Assembly (NCBI GenBank): GCA_034434695.1
Contig: DAOTYY010000116.1
Coordinates: 1-55,251, forward strand
DNA length: 55,251 nucleotides
Origin: DYEC01 sp034434695
GTDB lineage: Bacteria > Chloroflexota > Anaerolineae > Anaerolineales > Anaerolineaceae
Direction of reading: 5' to 3'
Positions within the stretch are counted from its first letter, which is position 1. Every line of letters begins with the position of its first letter. The position numbers and the translations under genes are program-made. The notes beneath the pieces were generated by a model. The model was given only the letters and a program-made list of their open reading frames with translations. It was not told where the DNA came from and searched no databases. Shown one piece after another: positions 42,908 through 51,109 of this stretch.

Positions 42908-44080
42908 TTAATGGTTTACACGGGAAATATCAAAAGGCAAATGAGATAAATCAATTTCCTCCCCATCACAAAAAAGCATTGCCCTCTCAACCGCGTTTCT
43001 TAACTCACGTATGTTGCCAGGCCAGGTATAAGACATCAGAGCATTCATGGCGCGTTGGGTAACACCATGAATATTAACCCCAAGGCGTGGATTATTCTCC
43101 CGAATAAAAAAACCCACCAACTCTGGAAGATCTATGCTGCGCTCCCTTAACGGTGGCAGGTGCAGGTCAACCACTTTCAGGCGATAATACAGGTCTTCAC
43201 GAAATTGTCCAGTTTGCATCATCTGAATTAAATTGCGATTTGAAGCCGCAAGAATCTGCACATCCACGCGAATCAGGCTGGTACCACCCACTCGACGAAA
43301 AGCTCTCTCTTCAATGGCACGCAAGAGTTTCGCCTGCATATCCATTGGCATGGATGAAATCTCATCCAGAAACAATATGCCACCATCTGCCACTTCCATC
43401 AGCCCATGCTTACGACGATCTGCACCAGTGAACGCACCAGCTTCATAACCGAACAATTCAGATTCCAGCATTGTGTTTTGAATGGCAGCGCAATTGACCG
43501 CAATAAAGGGTTTGCCAGCGCGTGGACCTGAACGATGAATAAACTGAGCCAAAACTTCTTTTCCTGTTCCTGTCTCCCCTGTAATGAGAACCGATACAGA
43601 AGCAGCCGCAGCACGTTCTGCTTGCGCCAATACTGATTGCATTTGAGGACTCTGCCCAACCACAAATGGGACTTTTTGCTGTGCTTGGCGAATGTGATCT
43701 AATTCGCGCCTCATCGCCACAATCTCACTGGCGCGTTGGATGGACTTTTCCAATTGTGAAAAAACAATTGGCTTGGTCAAAAAGTCATGTGCACCATTTT
43801 TCATGGCTTCCACCGCCATTTCTATATCCCCATAAGCGGTGATCAAGATAATTGGTGGACAAAAAGGCAAATGAGCGGTTTCTAACAAAAGGTTTGGACC
43901 ATATCCATCTGGGAGCTGAACATCCAACAGGACAATATCACCAGCACCATGCTCCAAGTTGCTTCTGGCTTCCGCTAAAGTAGCAACTCCGATAACATCA
44001 TATCCCTTCTTTCTTAATAAGGCACCAATATTCTCTCGGGCGTTTTCTTCGTCATCCACAATCAAAACGGTCATGCTCAT
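42908..44080 (-). CDS. NtrC-type sigma-54 activator lacking a DNA-binding domain
   Basis: A 390-residue response regulator. The receiver domain (1-~120) has the acidic pocket VDDEE and phospho-acceptor Asp53 (LLDVQLP). The AAA+ domain (~140-370) has Walker A GETGTGKE (168-175), the sigma-54-contacting GAFTGA loop (215-220) and Walker B GGILFLDE (233-240). The protein ends at SHLPFDISRVNH, just past the AAA+ lid, with no Fis-type helix-turn-helix. Activators of this shape (for example FlgR of Helicobacter) work from solution. The start overlaps the kinase stop (ATGA), making it the kinase's partner. Confidence 0.93.
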   Translation of the reverse strand: MSMTVLIVDDEENARENIGALLRKKGYDVIGVATLAEARSNLEHGAGDIVLLDVQLPDGYGPNLLLETAHLPFCPPIILITAYGDIEMAVEAMKNGAHDFLTKPIVFSQLEKSIQRASEIVAMRRELDHIRQAQQKVPFVVGQSPQMQSVLAQAERAAAASVSVLITGETGTGKEVLAQFIHRSGPRAGKPFIAVNCAAIQNTMLESELFGYEAGAFTGADRRKHGLMEVADGGILFLDEISSMPMDMQAKLLRAIEERAFRRVGGTSLIRVDVQILAASNRNLIQMMQTGQFREDLYYRLKVVDLHLPPLRERSIDLPELVGFFIRENNPRLGVNIHGVTQRAMNALMSYTWPGNIRELRNAVERAMLFCDGEEIDLSHLPFDISRVNH

Positions 44081-46026
44081 CGTTCATCATCCTCGATAGC
44101 AGGGAGACATACATGAAACATTGTGCCTCCAGGGAAAGTATTCACAGTGATGCTGCCCCGGTGAGCTGTGACAATTCGTTTGGTAATCGCCAAGCCCAAA
44201 CCAGTCCCTCTAGCGCTGGCAGTCACAAAAGGCTCAAATATTCGTTCCCGAATCTCTTCCGGGATGCCAGGCCCATTATCAGATACTGTAACCTCAATTT
44301 GTGGGTGCCCAGCCATAGACTGTCCACTCAAAACGCGCACTGCAAGATGCCCTCCACTCCTGCTCATTGCTTCAACGGCATTGCTGATTAGATTAGTGAA
44401 TACTTGTTCCAATGCGCGTGGATCTCCTCTCACAGCCAGCGAGTTTTGCTCCGCTTGATAGAATAACTCAACGCCGACTTTTGCCAATCTGGGCCGCCAG
44501 CGGTCTAATACACGTCGCACCAAAACAGGCAGGTCAACTCGCTCAAATCGTGTGTCCATTGGACGAGAAAATGAAAGAACCGACTCCATAAGATGGTTGA
44601 GGCGGTTACAATCATTGAGCATGCGGTTAATCACCTCTTGGCTTGGATCATCAGGCGGAAGCGTCTCTGCCAGCAATTGTAAACCAGTCGAGATGTTATT
44701 GATAGGATTGCGAACCTCATGAGCGAAAACGGCAGTAAACTCCCCTAAAATTGCGCGATGTTCAAGCTGTTGTGTTCGCAGACGAATCTGTTCATTTTCA
44801 CTGACATCTTCAATCAGAACAATGATTCTTATCATTTCATTGCCGAGCCATACAGGAATGATTTCAACATGGGACGGAAAAGCCTGTCCACTGCGCCGGT
44901 GTAGTAAAACTGTTCCAAGGTTATGGGTTGGCACACCCTGGCACGCTGCCATGAGCGCGGGCGCTAATCCTTCTGGGCCAATCAAAACATTCTCAACAGC
45001 CTGCCCAATGACCTCCCTTCCCGCATACCCTAACATGACCTCGGCAGAGGAATTGATCTCAACAATCGAGAGATCGTTTCCGAGAACCAATATCCCTTGT
45101 TTGATGGAATCAAATATACCATCCCGCACCAACAATTTTTGTTGATACTGATCTCTTTCGCGTTGAAGATTGATTTGGCTAATAATCCGTTGGTAATAAA
45201 ATGCGATTAAAGCTGCCCAAAAGTCCAAAAGTTGGATAACTTGACTTTCTACTTGATTTTTATACTCACCAGCCACTAACAGCCCCCAAATTGCGTTACC
45301 TTGCCGAATAGGAGCGCTGGCGACGCATTCCAGCTCTCGAGTTCTTCCTGCTTTATGAAGTTCCGTTAAAACACGTCGTCCAGGCATCCAGATAACTATT
45401 GAAGACAGCCGAATCAAGTCAGAGGCAGGAAGTAATTCCGGAAATACGCCCTCTTCCTCCAGCGTGGCAACTTTTCTCAAAAAAGGTGCATCGCTTTCCG
45501 CTTGGTAAACACAAAGATAACGCGTTTGAAATTGTTGCGCTATGATGCTCAGTAGCTCATCCAAAGTATGAGGAAAATCTTGCAATTCGTTTTTTCCCAA
45601 CAAAGCCAAAAATGGGCTGAGAACAGTCAGATACCCAGTGGACAAATCCGCGCTGAAACTTTGTCCTTCTGTGCTCAAAATAGCCAACAACCATTGCCTT
45701 GTTGAGTCTAGTAACAGGGTTTTTATTTTAACTTGCAAATCTTTTCGATTACACCGTTTCAAGATAGCTGGATATACCTCACCGGGCATCAAGGGTAAAT
45801 CAGGTAAGCCAGAAAAGCAAACATGCAAAGCGACGTTCCTTAAGTCCGTTTTGGTAAAAGCGGTCAGTTTGATGAATGCGCTGTTTACAATTACAATTAA
45901 ACCCGTCCCCCCATCCAAGATCAAAACCGGTTCTTGAATCTGATCCAATAAAAGTTCAAGCCCATCCAGGCTAAGCGCGTGAGTCTTGTTAATAGATTTT
46001 GGATAGGATGACAATGATGGTCTCAT
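44077..46026 (-). CDS. Soluble PAS-GAF-PAS histidine kinase
   Basis: A 649-residue cytoplasmic sensor kinase. An N-terminal PAS-like domain (~25-130) is followed by a GAF-like region (~145-285, with RYLCVYQAES and SAPIRQGNAIWGLLVAGEY), a second PAS (~300-415, GIFDSIKQGILVLGND), then HisKA with phospho-acceptor His436 (FAHEVRNPINNI) and the HATPase domain (NLISNAVEAM, DNGPGIPEE, GTGLGLAITKRI). No transmembrane helix is seen, so the signal is internal. No cofactor-binding residue can be assigned with confidence. The gene overlaps rpoN and the response regulator by four bases at each end, a fully coupled operon. Confidence 0.92.
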   Translation of the reverse strand: MRPSLSSYPKSINKTHALSLDGLELLLDQIQEPVLILDGGTGLIVIVNSAFIKLTAFTKTDLRNVALHVCFSGLPDLPLMPGEVYPAILKRCNRKDLQVKIKTLLLDSTRQWLLAILSTEGQSFSADLSTGYLTVLSPFLALLGKNELQDFPHTLDELLSIIAQQFQTRYLCVYQAESDAPFLRKVATLEEEGVFPELLPASDLIRLSSIVIWMPGRRVLTELHKAGRTRELECVASAPIRQGNAIWGLLVAGEYKNQVESQVIQLLDFWAALIAFYYQRIISQINLQRERDQYQQKLLVRDGIFDSIKQGILVLGNDLSIVEINSSAEVMLGYAGREVIGQAVENVLIGPEGLAPALMAACQGVPTHNLGTVLLHRRSGQAFPSHVEIIPVWLGNEMIRIIVLIEDVSENEQIRLRTQQLEHRAILGEFTAVFAHEVRNPINNISTGLQLLAETLPPDDPSQEVINRMLNDCNRLNHLMESVLSFSRPMDTRFERVDLPVLVRRVLDRWRPRLAKVGVELFYQAEQNSLAVRGDPRALEQVFTNLISNAVEAMSRSGGHLAVRVLSGQSMAGHPQIEVTVSDNGPGIPEEIRERIFEPFVTASARGTGLGLAITKRIVTAHRGSITVNTFPGGTMFHVCLPAIEDDER

Positions 46027-47426
46027 TTTGATATAGAAACTGCACGGCGCAAATGCGCAGGCAAAATACCCTCCATGGCTCGATATTTGGCAACCGTCCG
46101 CCTGGCAACCTGAAATCCTCGAGCAGCAAGAAGTTCAGCCAGTTCAGAATCACTAAGCGGTTTTGTCTCCCTTGATATTAAATCGCACAAGACAGATCTG
46201 ACATTCAGACTTCGATCAAAAAACGCTGAAAGCGGGATGATTTTGCGGTTGGGTAATTGTACCGTTTTATTTGCGACTGCACGTGAAATGGTTGATTCAT
46301 GAACATTTAACTCGCGTGCAAGCTGAACGCGAGTGATGGAATTTAGGTGTTCCTCCCCATACAGAATAAAATCCCTTTGAAGTGTGACAACCCGTTGTAT
46401 CAAACGCCTCATGGTATGATTCCGCTGCTGCAAGCATTTGACAAACAAAGAAGCTCGCTCTAAATCTTCCTTACAGGCTTCACGATTTTCGCCCGAAGTT
46501 TGCTGTAAAGCCTGGCGAAACAGCGGACTTACCTGCAAAGTCCCACGAATTGGCATAATAATCTCAACCATCAGTTGACCATCTGGATCATCGTTGGCAT
46601 AGTAAATCAGAATATCGGGATGATGATATACGCTACTCCTGCTCCCAATAGATTGTCGAACATCCCCCCATGACGAACGCCCTGGAAAAGGATTGAGATT
46701 TTCACTAATGAAGTGTACAACTTGCTGAACCTGCCGAATCGGAACATGAAACTGACGTGCTAACTCGGCATACTGTCTTCGACTAAGAAGGTTCATCGCC
46801 TCCAAGATCATGTCTCGGGCAAGCTGCGGGACTTTTCGACTCTCTGACAATACATCTAATTGAACAAGTAAAGCCTCTTGAGGGGATGTAGAGCCTACCC
46901 CAATTGGATCCGCGCGTTGAATGATGTGCTGTATCCGCTGCACAAAAGGCAAAGAAACGTGGCAGTAACGAGCAATTTCCACTAAAGGCACGGTGAGAAG
47001 ACCATCTTCATTCAGATGGGTAAGCAAATATGCTGCAACGCTTAGCTCCTCCCTAGTAAGTTCCGAAGCGACCTGACGCAAAACGTATGTAGGTAATTTG
47101 TCTTCGACCACCGGGAAATCATCCTCCGGATAGTCATCATCAACGTGCTCTCCTCCAAAATAAAAATCTTCTCGGGCAGAGACAAAAACTACCGGCTCAT
47201 TATTCTGAGGGCAACTGCACACTGGGCAAACTCCCTGTTTGGGAAGCAGCCGGCGACAGGTAGGACATCGGCGTTCTTCAACCAGTTCTAAAGCTGGATT
47301 GTTGGATAATTCAGTTTCAATTTGATTTCGCAGCTCATCTACTGTCAGACTGAGAAGAGTCATTGTTTGAGCCAGATGAGCTGTCGTCTGTGGGCGAAGC
47401 GTTTGATGATGAATTTGCTGTAGCAT
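46023..47426 (-). CDS. rpoN: RNA polymerase sigma-54 factor with zinc-ribbon insertion
   Basis: A 467-residue RpoN. Region I begins LRPQTTAHLAQTMTLLSL, the core-binding region covers ~120-310, a helix-turn-helix (NVHESTISRAVANK) precedes the C-terminal RpoN box ARRTVAKYR (441-449), which reads the -24 element. Between regions I and III lies a CxxC-x9-CxxC zinc ribbon (Cys54, 57, 67, 70; RRCPTCRR, VCPVCS) and an acidic stretch (DDDYPEDDFP). The ribbon is absent from proteobacterial RpoN. It is the first gene of the rpoN-kinase-regulator operon and has a sigma-54 promoter of its own. Confidence 0.95.
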   Translation of the reverse strand: MLQQIHHQTLRPQTTAHLAQTMTLLSLTVDELRNQIETELSNNPALELVEERRCPTCRRLLPKQGVCPVCSCPQNNEPVVFVSAREDFYFGGEHVDDDYPEDDFPVVEDKLPTYVLRQVASELTREELSVAAYLLTHLNEDGLLTVPLVEIARYCHVSLPFVQRIQHIIQRADPIGVGSTSPQEALLVQLDVLSESRKVPQLARDMILEAMNLLSRRQYAELARQFHVPIRQVQQVVHFISENLNPFPGRSSWGDVRQSIGSRSSVYHHPDILIYYANDDPDGQLMVEIIMPIRGTLQVSPLFRQALQQTSGENREACKEDLERASLFVKCLQQRNHTMRRLIQRVVTLQRDFILYGEEHLNSITRVQLARELNVHESTISRAVANKTVQLPNRKIIPLSAFFDRSLNVRSVLCDLISRETKPLSDSELAELLAARGFQVARRTVAKYRAMEGILPAHLRRAVSISK

Positions 47427-47471
47427 TTTGTTTCCTTCTTACTCACAAGTATATTCGGACATGCGTGACGT

Positions 47472-47487
47472 TGCAAGTTTGATGCCA
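47472..47487 (-). promoter_or_regulatory. Sigma-54 (-24/-12) promoter of rpoN
   Basis: The minus strand reads TGGCATCAAACTTGCA. The invariant GG and GC and the TTGCA block match the RpoN consensus, and it has the same C-to-T change (TGGCAT) as the promoter at 42884. The predicted start near 47461 leaves a 35-base leader before the rpoN ATG. This implies autoactivation. Confidence 0.75.
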
Positions 47488-47572
47488 ATTTGATTCAAGA
47501 ATAAAATGGTAAAATCTTTACAATACTAGGTAAACTAAACGTTATTTAAAACGGCGGTTTCAGTAAAAGCGT

Positions 47573-48934
47573 ATGGACAAGCTTGTCATCATAGGCGGAG
47601 GGTTGGCAGGAAGTGAGGCTGCCTGGCAGGCTGCTCAAATGGGTATTACTGTAACGCTCTACGAAATGCGTCCTCAAAAAAGCACCGGGGCACATGTTAG
47701 TGCCGACCTTGCAGAGCTGGTCTGTTCAAACTCACTGGGTTCAAACCTGCCAGATCGTGCTGCTGGCTTGCTCAAAGAAGAACTTCGCCGACTTGGTTCC
47801 CTGCTCATCTGGTGTGCGGATCAAACTGCCTTGCCAGCAGGCGGCGCGCTAGCAGTAGATCGTCTTGCTTTTTCTAGATTGGTCACCGAAAAAATCTCCA
47901 ATCATCCAAACATCACTTTGATTCGTCACGAAGTCCAATCCATTCCAGAAGGAGCTGTGATCATCGCCAGCGGGCCACTAACTTCACCAGCACTCTCAAC
48001 CGTTATCCAATCTATCACTGGCACCGAAAACTTATATTTCTACGATGCAATTGCCCCTATTGTCACTGCGGATTCTATTAACATGAATGTCGCGTTTTAC
48101 GCCTCGCGTTATGAGCGAGGGCAACAAAACAAAGGTGATTACATTAATTGCCCTTTGGAGAAAGAACAATATCTGGAATTTGTTCAGACACTACGCACAG
48201 CAAAAAAAATCCCCCTGAAAGAATTTGAGACAGAAATACGTTCTGGCGTCACTGCGGGGCACAAAACTTTTTTTGAGGGCTGCCTTCCAATTGAAGTTTT
48301 AGCAGAGCGCAATGAGATGGCACTCGCTTTTGGACCCATGCGCCCAACTGGGTTGCGAAACCCACATACAGGAAAACGTCCCTATGCTGTTGTTCAGCTT
48401 CGGCAAGACAACATTTCTGCTACTCTGTACAGCTTAGTAGGGTTTCAAACTAATCTTAGATTTCCCGAACAAAAACGTGTCTTTCGCATGATTCCTGGTC
48501 TGGAACAAGCCGAATTTGTGCGATACGGGCAAATGCACAGAAACACGTTTCTAGCTTCTCCAGTATTATTAAAACCAACTCTTCAATTCAATAAAAGAGA
48601 GAATCTCTTCTTTGCTGGACAAATTACGGGGGTCGAAGGATATGCTGGAAATATCGCCACCGGACTTCTGGCAGGAATAAACGCTGCTCGCTATCTAAGA
48701 AGCCTACCTCCCCTTGTCTTACCTCCTGAAACAATGATCGGTGCATTATGCAATTACATTACGAAGGCTTCCCTTCATGATTTTCAACCAATGAAAGCCA
48801 ACTTTGGTATATTACCACCCCTTGACATAGTACCTCGCGATAAAAGTGAGCGTGTCCGGCTTTATGTTCAGCGGGCTCTAGAAAACCTTGAGCGGTTCAA
48901 GCAGGAAACCGGAATAGCACTTGAAACCCAATGA
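47573..48934 (+). CDS. trmFO: Methylenetetrahydrofolate-tRNA-(uracil-5-)-methyltransferase
   Basis: A 453-residue FAD- and folate-dependent enzyme forming m5U54 in the T-loop of tRNA. The N-terminal FAD fold has VIIGGGLAGSEAAW, followed by YEMRP and the signature ELVCSNSLGS. The C-terminal part shows FFAGQITGVEGYAGN, also typical of the GidA/TrmFO group; length and the VCSNS segment separate TrmFO from MnmG. It is divergent from rpoN; its own sigma-70-type promoter in the 146-base gap is not obvious. The stop overlaps the start of the peptidase gene. Confidence 0.96.
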   Translation: MDKLVIIGGGLAGSEAAWQAAQMGITVTLYEMRPQKSTGAHVSADLAELVCSNSLGSNLPDRAAGLLKEELRRLGSLLIWCADQTALPAGGALAVDRLAFSRLVTEKISNHPNITLIRHEVQSIPEGAVIIASGPLTSPALSTVIQSITGTENLYFYDAIAPIVTADSINMNVAFYASRYERGQQNKGDYINCPLEKEQYLEFVQTLRTAKKIPLKEFETEIRSGVTAGHKTFFEGCLPIEVLAERNEMALAFGPMRPTGLRNPHTGKRPYAVVQLRQDNISATLYSLVGFQTNLRFPEQKRVFRMIPGLEQAEFVRYGQMHRNTFLASPVLLKPTLQFNKRENLFFAGQITGVEGYAGNIATGLLAGINAARYLRSLPPLVLPPETMIGALCNYITKASLHDFQPMKANFGILPPLDIVPRDKSERVRLYVQRALENLERFKQETGIALETQ

Positions 48935-49824
48935 GACATAAGAAAGTATTTGTTTGGTTCTTCCTTGTCGTTCTGGTCACCTTGATAATGGCTCAGTTGA
49001 CACTATATATGAGCTCAGGTAAAAGCAGATTTAAAGCTGTTCGGGCTTATCAGGATGTACAATATCAGGTTTCACTTGGAGCACGAGTGCCCGGCAGCCA
49101 ACCTCACCTCCAAACCATCCTTTGGATCACTGAAGAGCTGAAAAAGCATGGCTGGCAGGTGGAAACACAGGAGGACTTGCAGCTCGGTCAGAAGGTTAAG
49201 AATGTTATTGCTAAACAAGGTAGCGGAAGTAATTGGTTCATTCTGGGAGCTCATTACGACTCTCGCCGGTTTGCAGATAAAGACCCCAATCCTGAAAAGC
49301 GGCTTGAACCTGTTCCCGGCGCTAACGACGGTGCTTCAGGCGTGGCAGTATTGCTGGAACTTAGCCGCACACTCCCTCAAGACATTTCAATCGAGATATG
49401 GCTTGTCTTTTTTGATGCAGAAGATCAGGGTAACATTGTCGGCTGGGACTGGATACTTGGATCAAAGAGTTTTGCGAAAACACTTGACCGACACCCAAGC
49501 GGGGTTGTTATTATAGATATGATTGGAGATCGAGATTTAAATATCTATATGGAAAAGAATTCTGACCCTATCATGACAACAGAGATATGGAATCAGGCAA
49601 AAATGCTTGGCTATTCGCAATACTTTATCCCTGAATACAAGTACAGTATCCTTGATGACCATATACCCTTTATTGAGCGTGGTATCCCCGCTGTTGACAT
49701 CATTGACTTTGATTATCCATACTGGCACACAACATCCGACACTGTAGACAAGGTTAGCGCAGAGAGCCTGAAAATTGTTGGGGACACAATTGTAGAATGG
49801 ATAAAATCAAAAACATCCGAATAG
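48931..49824 (+). CDS. Membrane-anchored M28 family peptidase
   Basis: A 297-residue M28-type metallopeptidase with an N-terminal hydrophobic helix (FVWFFLVVLVTLIMAQLTLY), either a signal anchor or a signal peptide, so the domain should face outside. Zinc ligands appear in GAHYDSR (His), GANDGASG (Asp, bridging), DAEDQG (Glu), VIIDMIGD (Asp) and YWHTTSDT (His). This resembles the glutaminyl cyclase branch of M28 as much as the aminopeptidases. ATGA overlap with trmFO indicates translational coupling, though no functional link is evident. Confidence 0.9.
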   Translation: MRHKKVFVWFFLVVLVTLIMAQLTLYMSSGKSRFKAVRAYQDVQYQVSLGARVPGSQPHLQTILWITEELKKHGWQVETQEDLQLGQKVKNVIAKQGSGSNWFILGAHYDSRRFADKDPNPEKRLEPVPGANDGASGVAVLLELSRTLPQDISIEIWLVFFDAEDQGNIVGWDWILGSKSFAKTLDRHPSGVVIIDMIGDRDLNIYMEKNSDPIMTTEIWNQAKMLGYSQYFIPEYKYSILDDHIPFIERGIPAVDIIDFDYPYWHTTSDTVDKVSAESLKIVGDTIVEWIKSKTSE

Positions 49825-49826
49825 AA

Positions 49827-49855
49827 TTGGCAAACAAACAAACCTGACGTAAACT
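49827..49855 (+). promoter_or_regulatory. Promoter of the kinase gene at 49864 (probably leaderless)
   Basis: TTGGCA (49827-49832), a 17-base spacer and TAAACT (49850-49855) precede the ATG by only eight bases. The start of transcription would coincide nearly with the start codon, and no Shine-Dalgarno sequence is present. Confidence 0.5.
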
Positions 49856-49863
49856 ATAAGTGC

Positions 49864-51096
49864 ATGAGCGAACTCAAACTGCTTGAAACCATTCGTCCAC
49901 TCTGGATCAACCGTGCCATACAAGCGCTGGCAAAGGGTATCAGTAGCCGGGAAGACCTGATCGGGCAGATCGAAAATTTTTATAACCTGATGTTTCAAGC
50001 CGTTGAGACCGGCGACCCTTCTTGGCTGGATTCGGTTCTATCTGGATGGGCTTCCTCGCTCACCCAAACAGACTTGGAAAGTCAAACTAGTGTCCTGACA
50101 CAGCTTGTAAACGAGTTTTTTGAGGTGACTGTCACCGTTTGTCGGGAAACTCTGGACGAAGTTCAAGCGATGCAATTGTTGACAGCCCTCTTACCATGCT
50201 TTTCGCATGCTTATGAAAAAGTTGCGCAATTTGAAATTGAAGCCCGGATTTCTTACGTATCACAACAACTCAATCAGGCTCAACAAGTCGCCGAGCGCCT
50301 TGACCGCAGTAAATCAGATTTTATCGCCATAGCCGCACATGAGTTAAGAACTCCCCTGACTTTGATTGAAGGCTATACTTCTATGCTCAGTGAAAATATC
50401 AGGCAGGAGCAGAATAATTCCAACATCGCCATCCTGTTAGCAGGAATACAAAATGGCGTGGGACGTCTTCAATCAATCATTAACGATATGATTGACGTAT
50501 CAATGATTGATAACAACCTTCTCAAACTCCATTATCAACCTGTATGGCTAAATCAACTGTTGACCATTCTAATCACGGAACTGGAAAGCACTTTGCGAGA
50601 AAGGAATCTTTCGTTAGAGATCACTGCCTTTCCAGGATACAATGAAGTCATCTTTGTTGATCCGGAAAGAATCATTCAAGTGTTCCGCAATATTTTGAGC
50701 AATGCAATCAAGTTCACCCCCGACGGGGGCAAAATCAAAATTAACGGGAGAAAATTATCAGGTTTTGTTGAAGTTACTGTCAGCGACACTGGAATTGGCA
50801 TTGATCCTGAAGATCAAGCTCTAATCTTCGAAAAGTTTGGACGGGTGGGAAACAGTGCCCTACATTCCAGTGGCAAAACAAAGTTTAAAGGCGGTGGGCC
50901 GGGTTTAGGATTGCATATCGCCAAAGGTATCATTGAGACACATGGTGGCGCAATTTGGGTTGAATCACCCGGTTATGATGAAATTCGCTGTCCAGGTTCA
51001 ACGTTCCATATTTTGCTTCCCATCCAAGCAGAAACTCCTGATCAAAAACTAGCTCGGCTCTACGAAACACTCAGCAAAAGACAATTTACACAGTAA
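49864..51096 (+). CDS. Soluble sensor histidine kinase
   Basis: A 410-residue histidine kinase. The first ~130 residues are a helical region without transmembrane segments (MSELKLLETIRPLWIN to EIEARISYVSQQ), possibly an RsbR/globin-like sensor; I cannot assign it. HisKA holds phospho-acceptor His159 (AAHELRTPLTLIEGY). The HATPase domain has NILSNAIKFTPDGG, DTGIGIDPED and GPGLGLHIAKGI. No response regulator gene is adjacent; hflX follows 13 bases later. The message is probably leaderless. Confidence 0.9.
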   Translation: MSELKLLETIRPLWINRAIQALAKGISSREDLIGQIENFYNLMFQAVETGDPSWLDSVLSGWASSLTQTDLESQTSVLTQLVNEFFEVTVTVCRETLDEVQAMQLLTALLPCFSHAYEKVAQFEIEARISYVSQQLNQAQQVAERLDRSKSDFIAIAAHELRTPLTLIEGYTSMLSENIRQEQNNSNIAILLAGIQNGVGRLQSIINDMIDVSMIDNNLLKLHYQPVWLNQLLTILITELESTLRERNLSLEITAFPGYNEVIFVDPERIIQVFRNILSNAIKFTPDGGKIKINGRKLSGFVEVTVSDTGIGIDPEDQALIFEKFGRVGNSALHSSGKTKFKGGGPGLGLHIAKGIIETHGGAIWVESPGYDEIRCPGSTFHILLPIQAETPDQKLARLYETLSKRQFTQ

Positions 51097-51109
51097 ACCT
51101 AAAGTTCTT

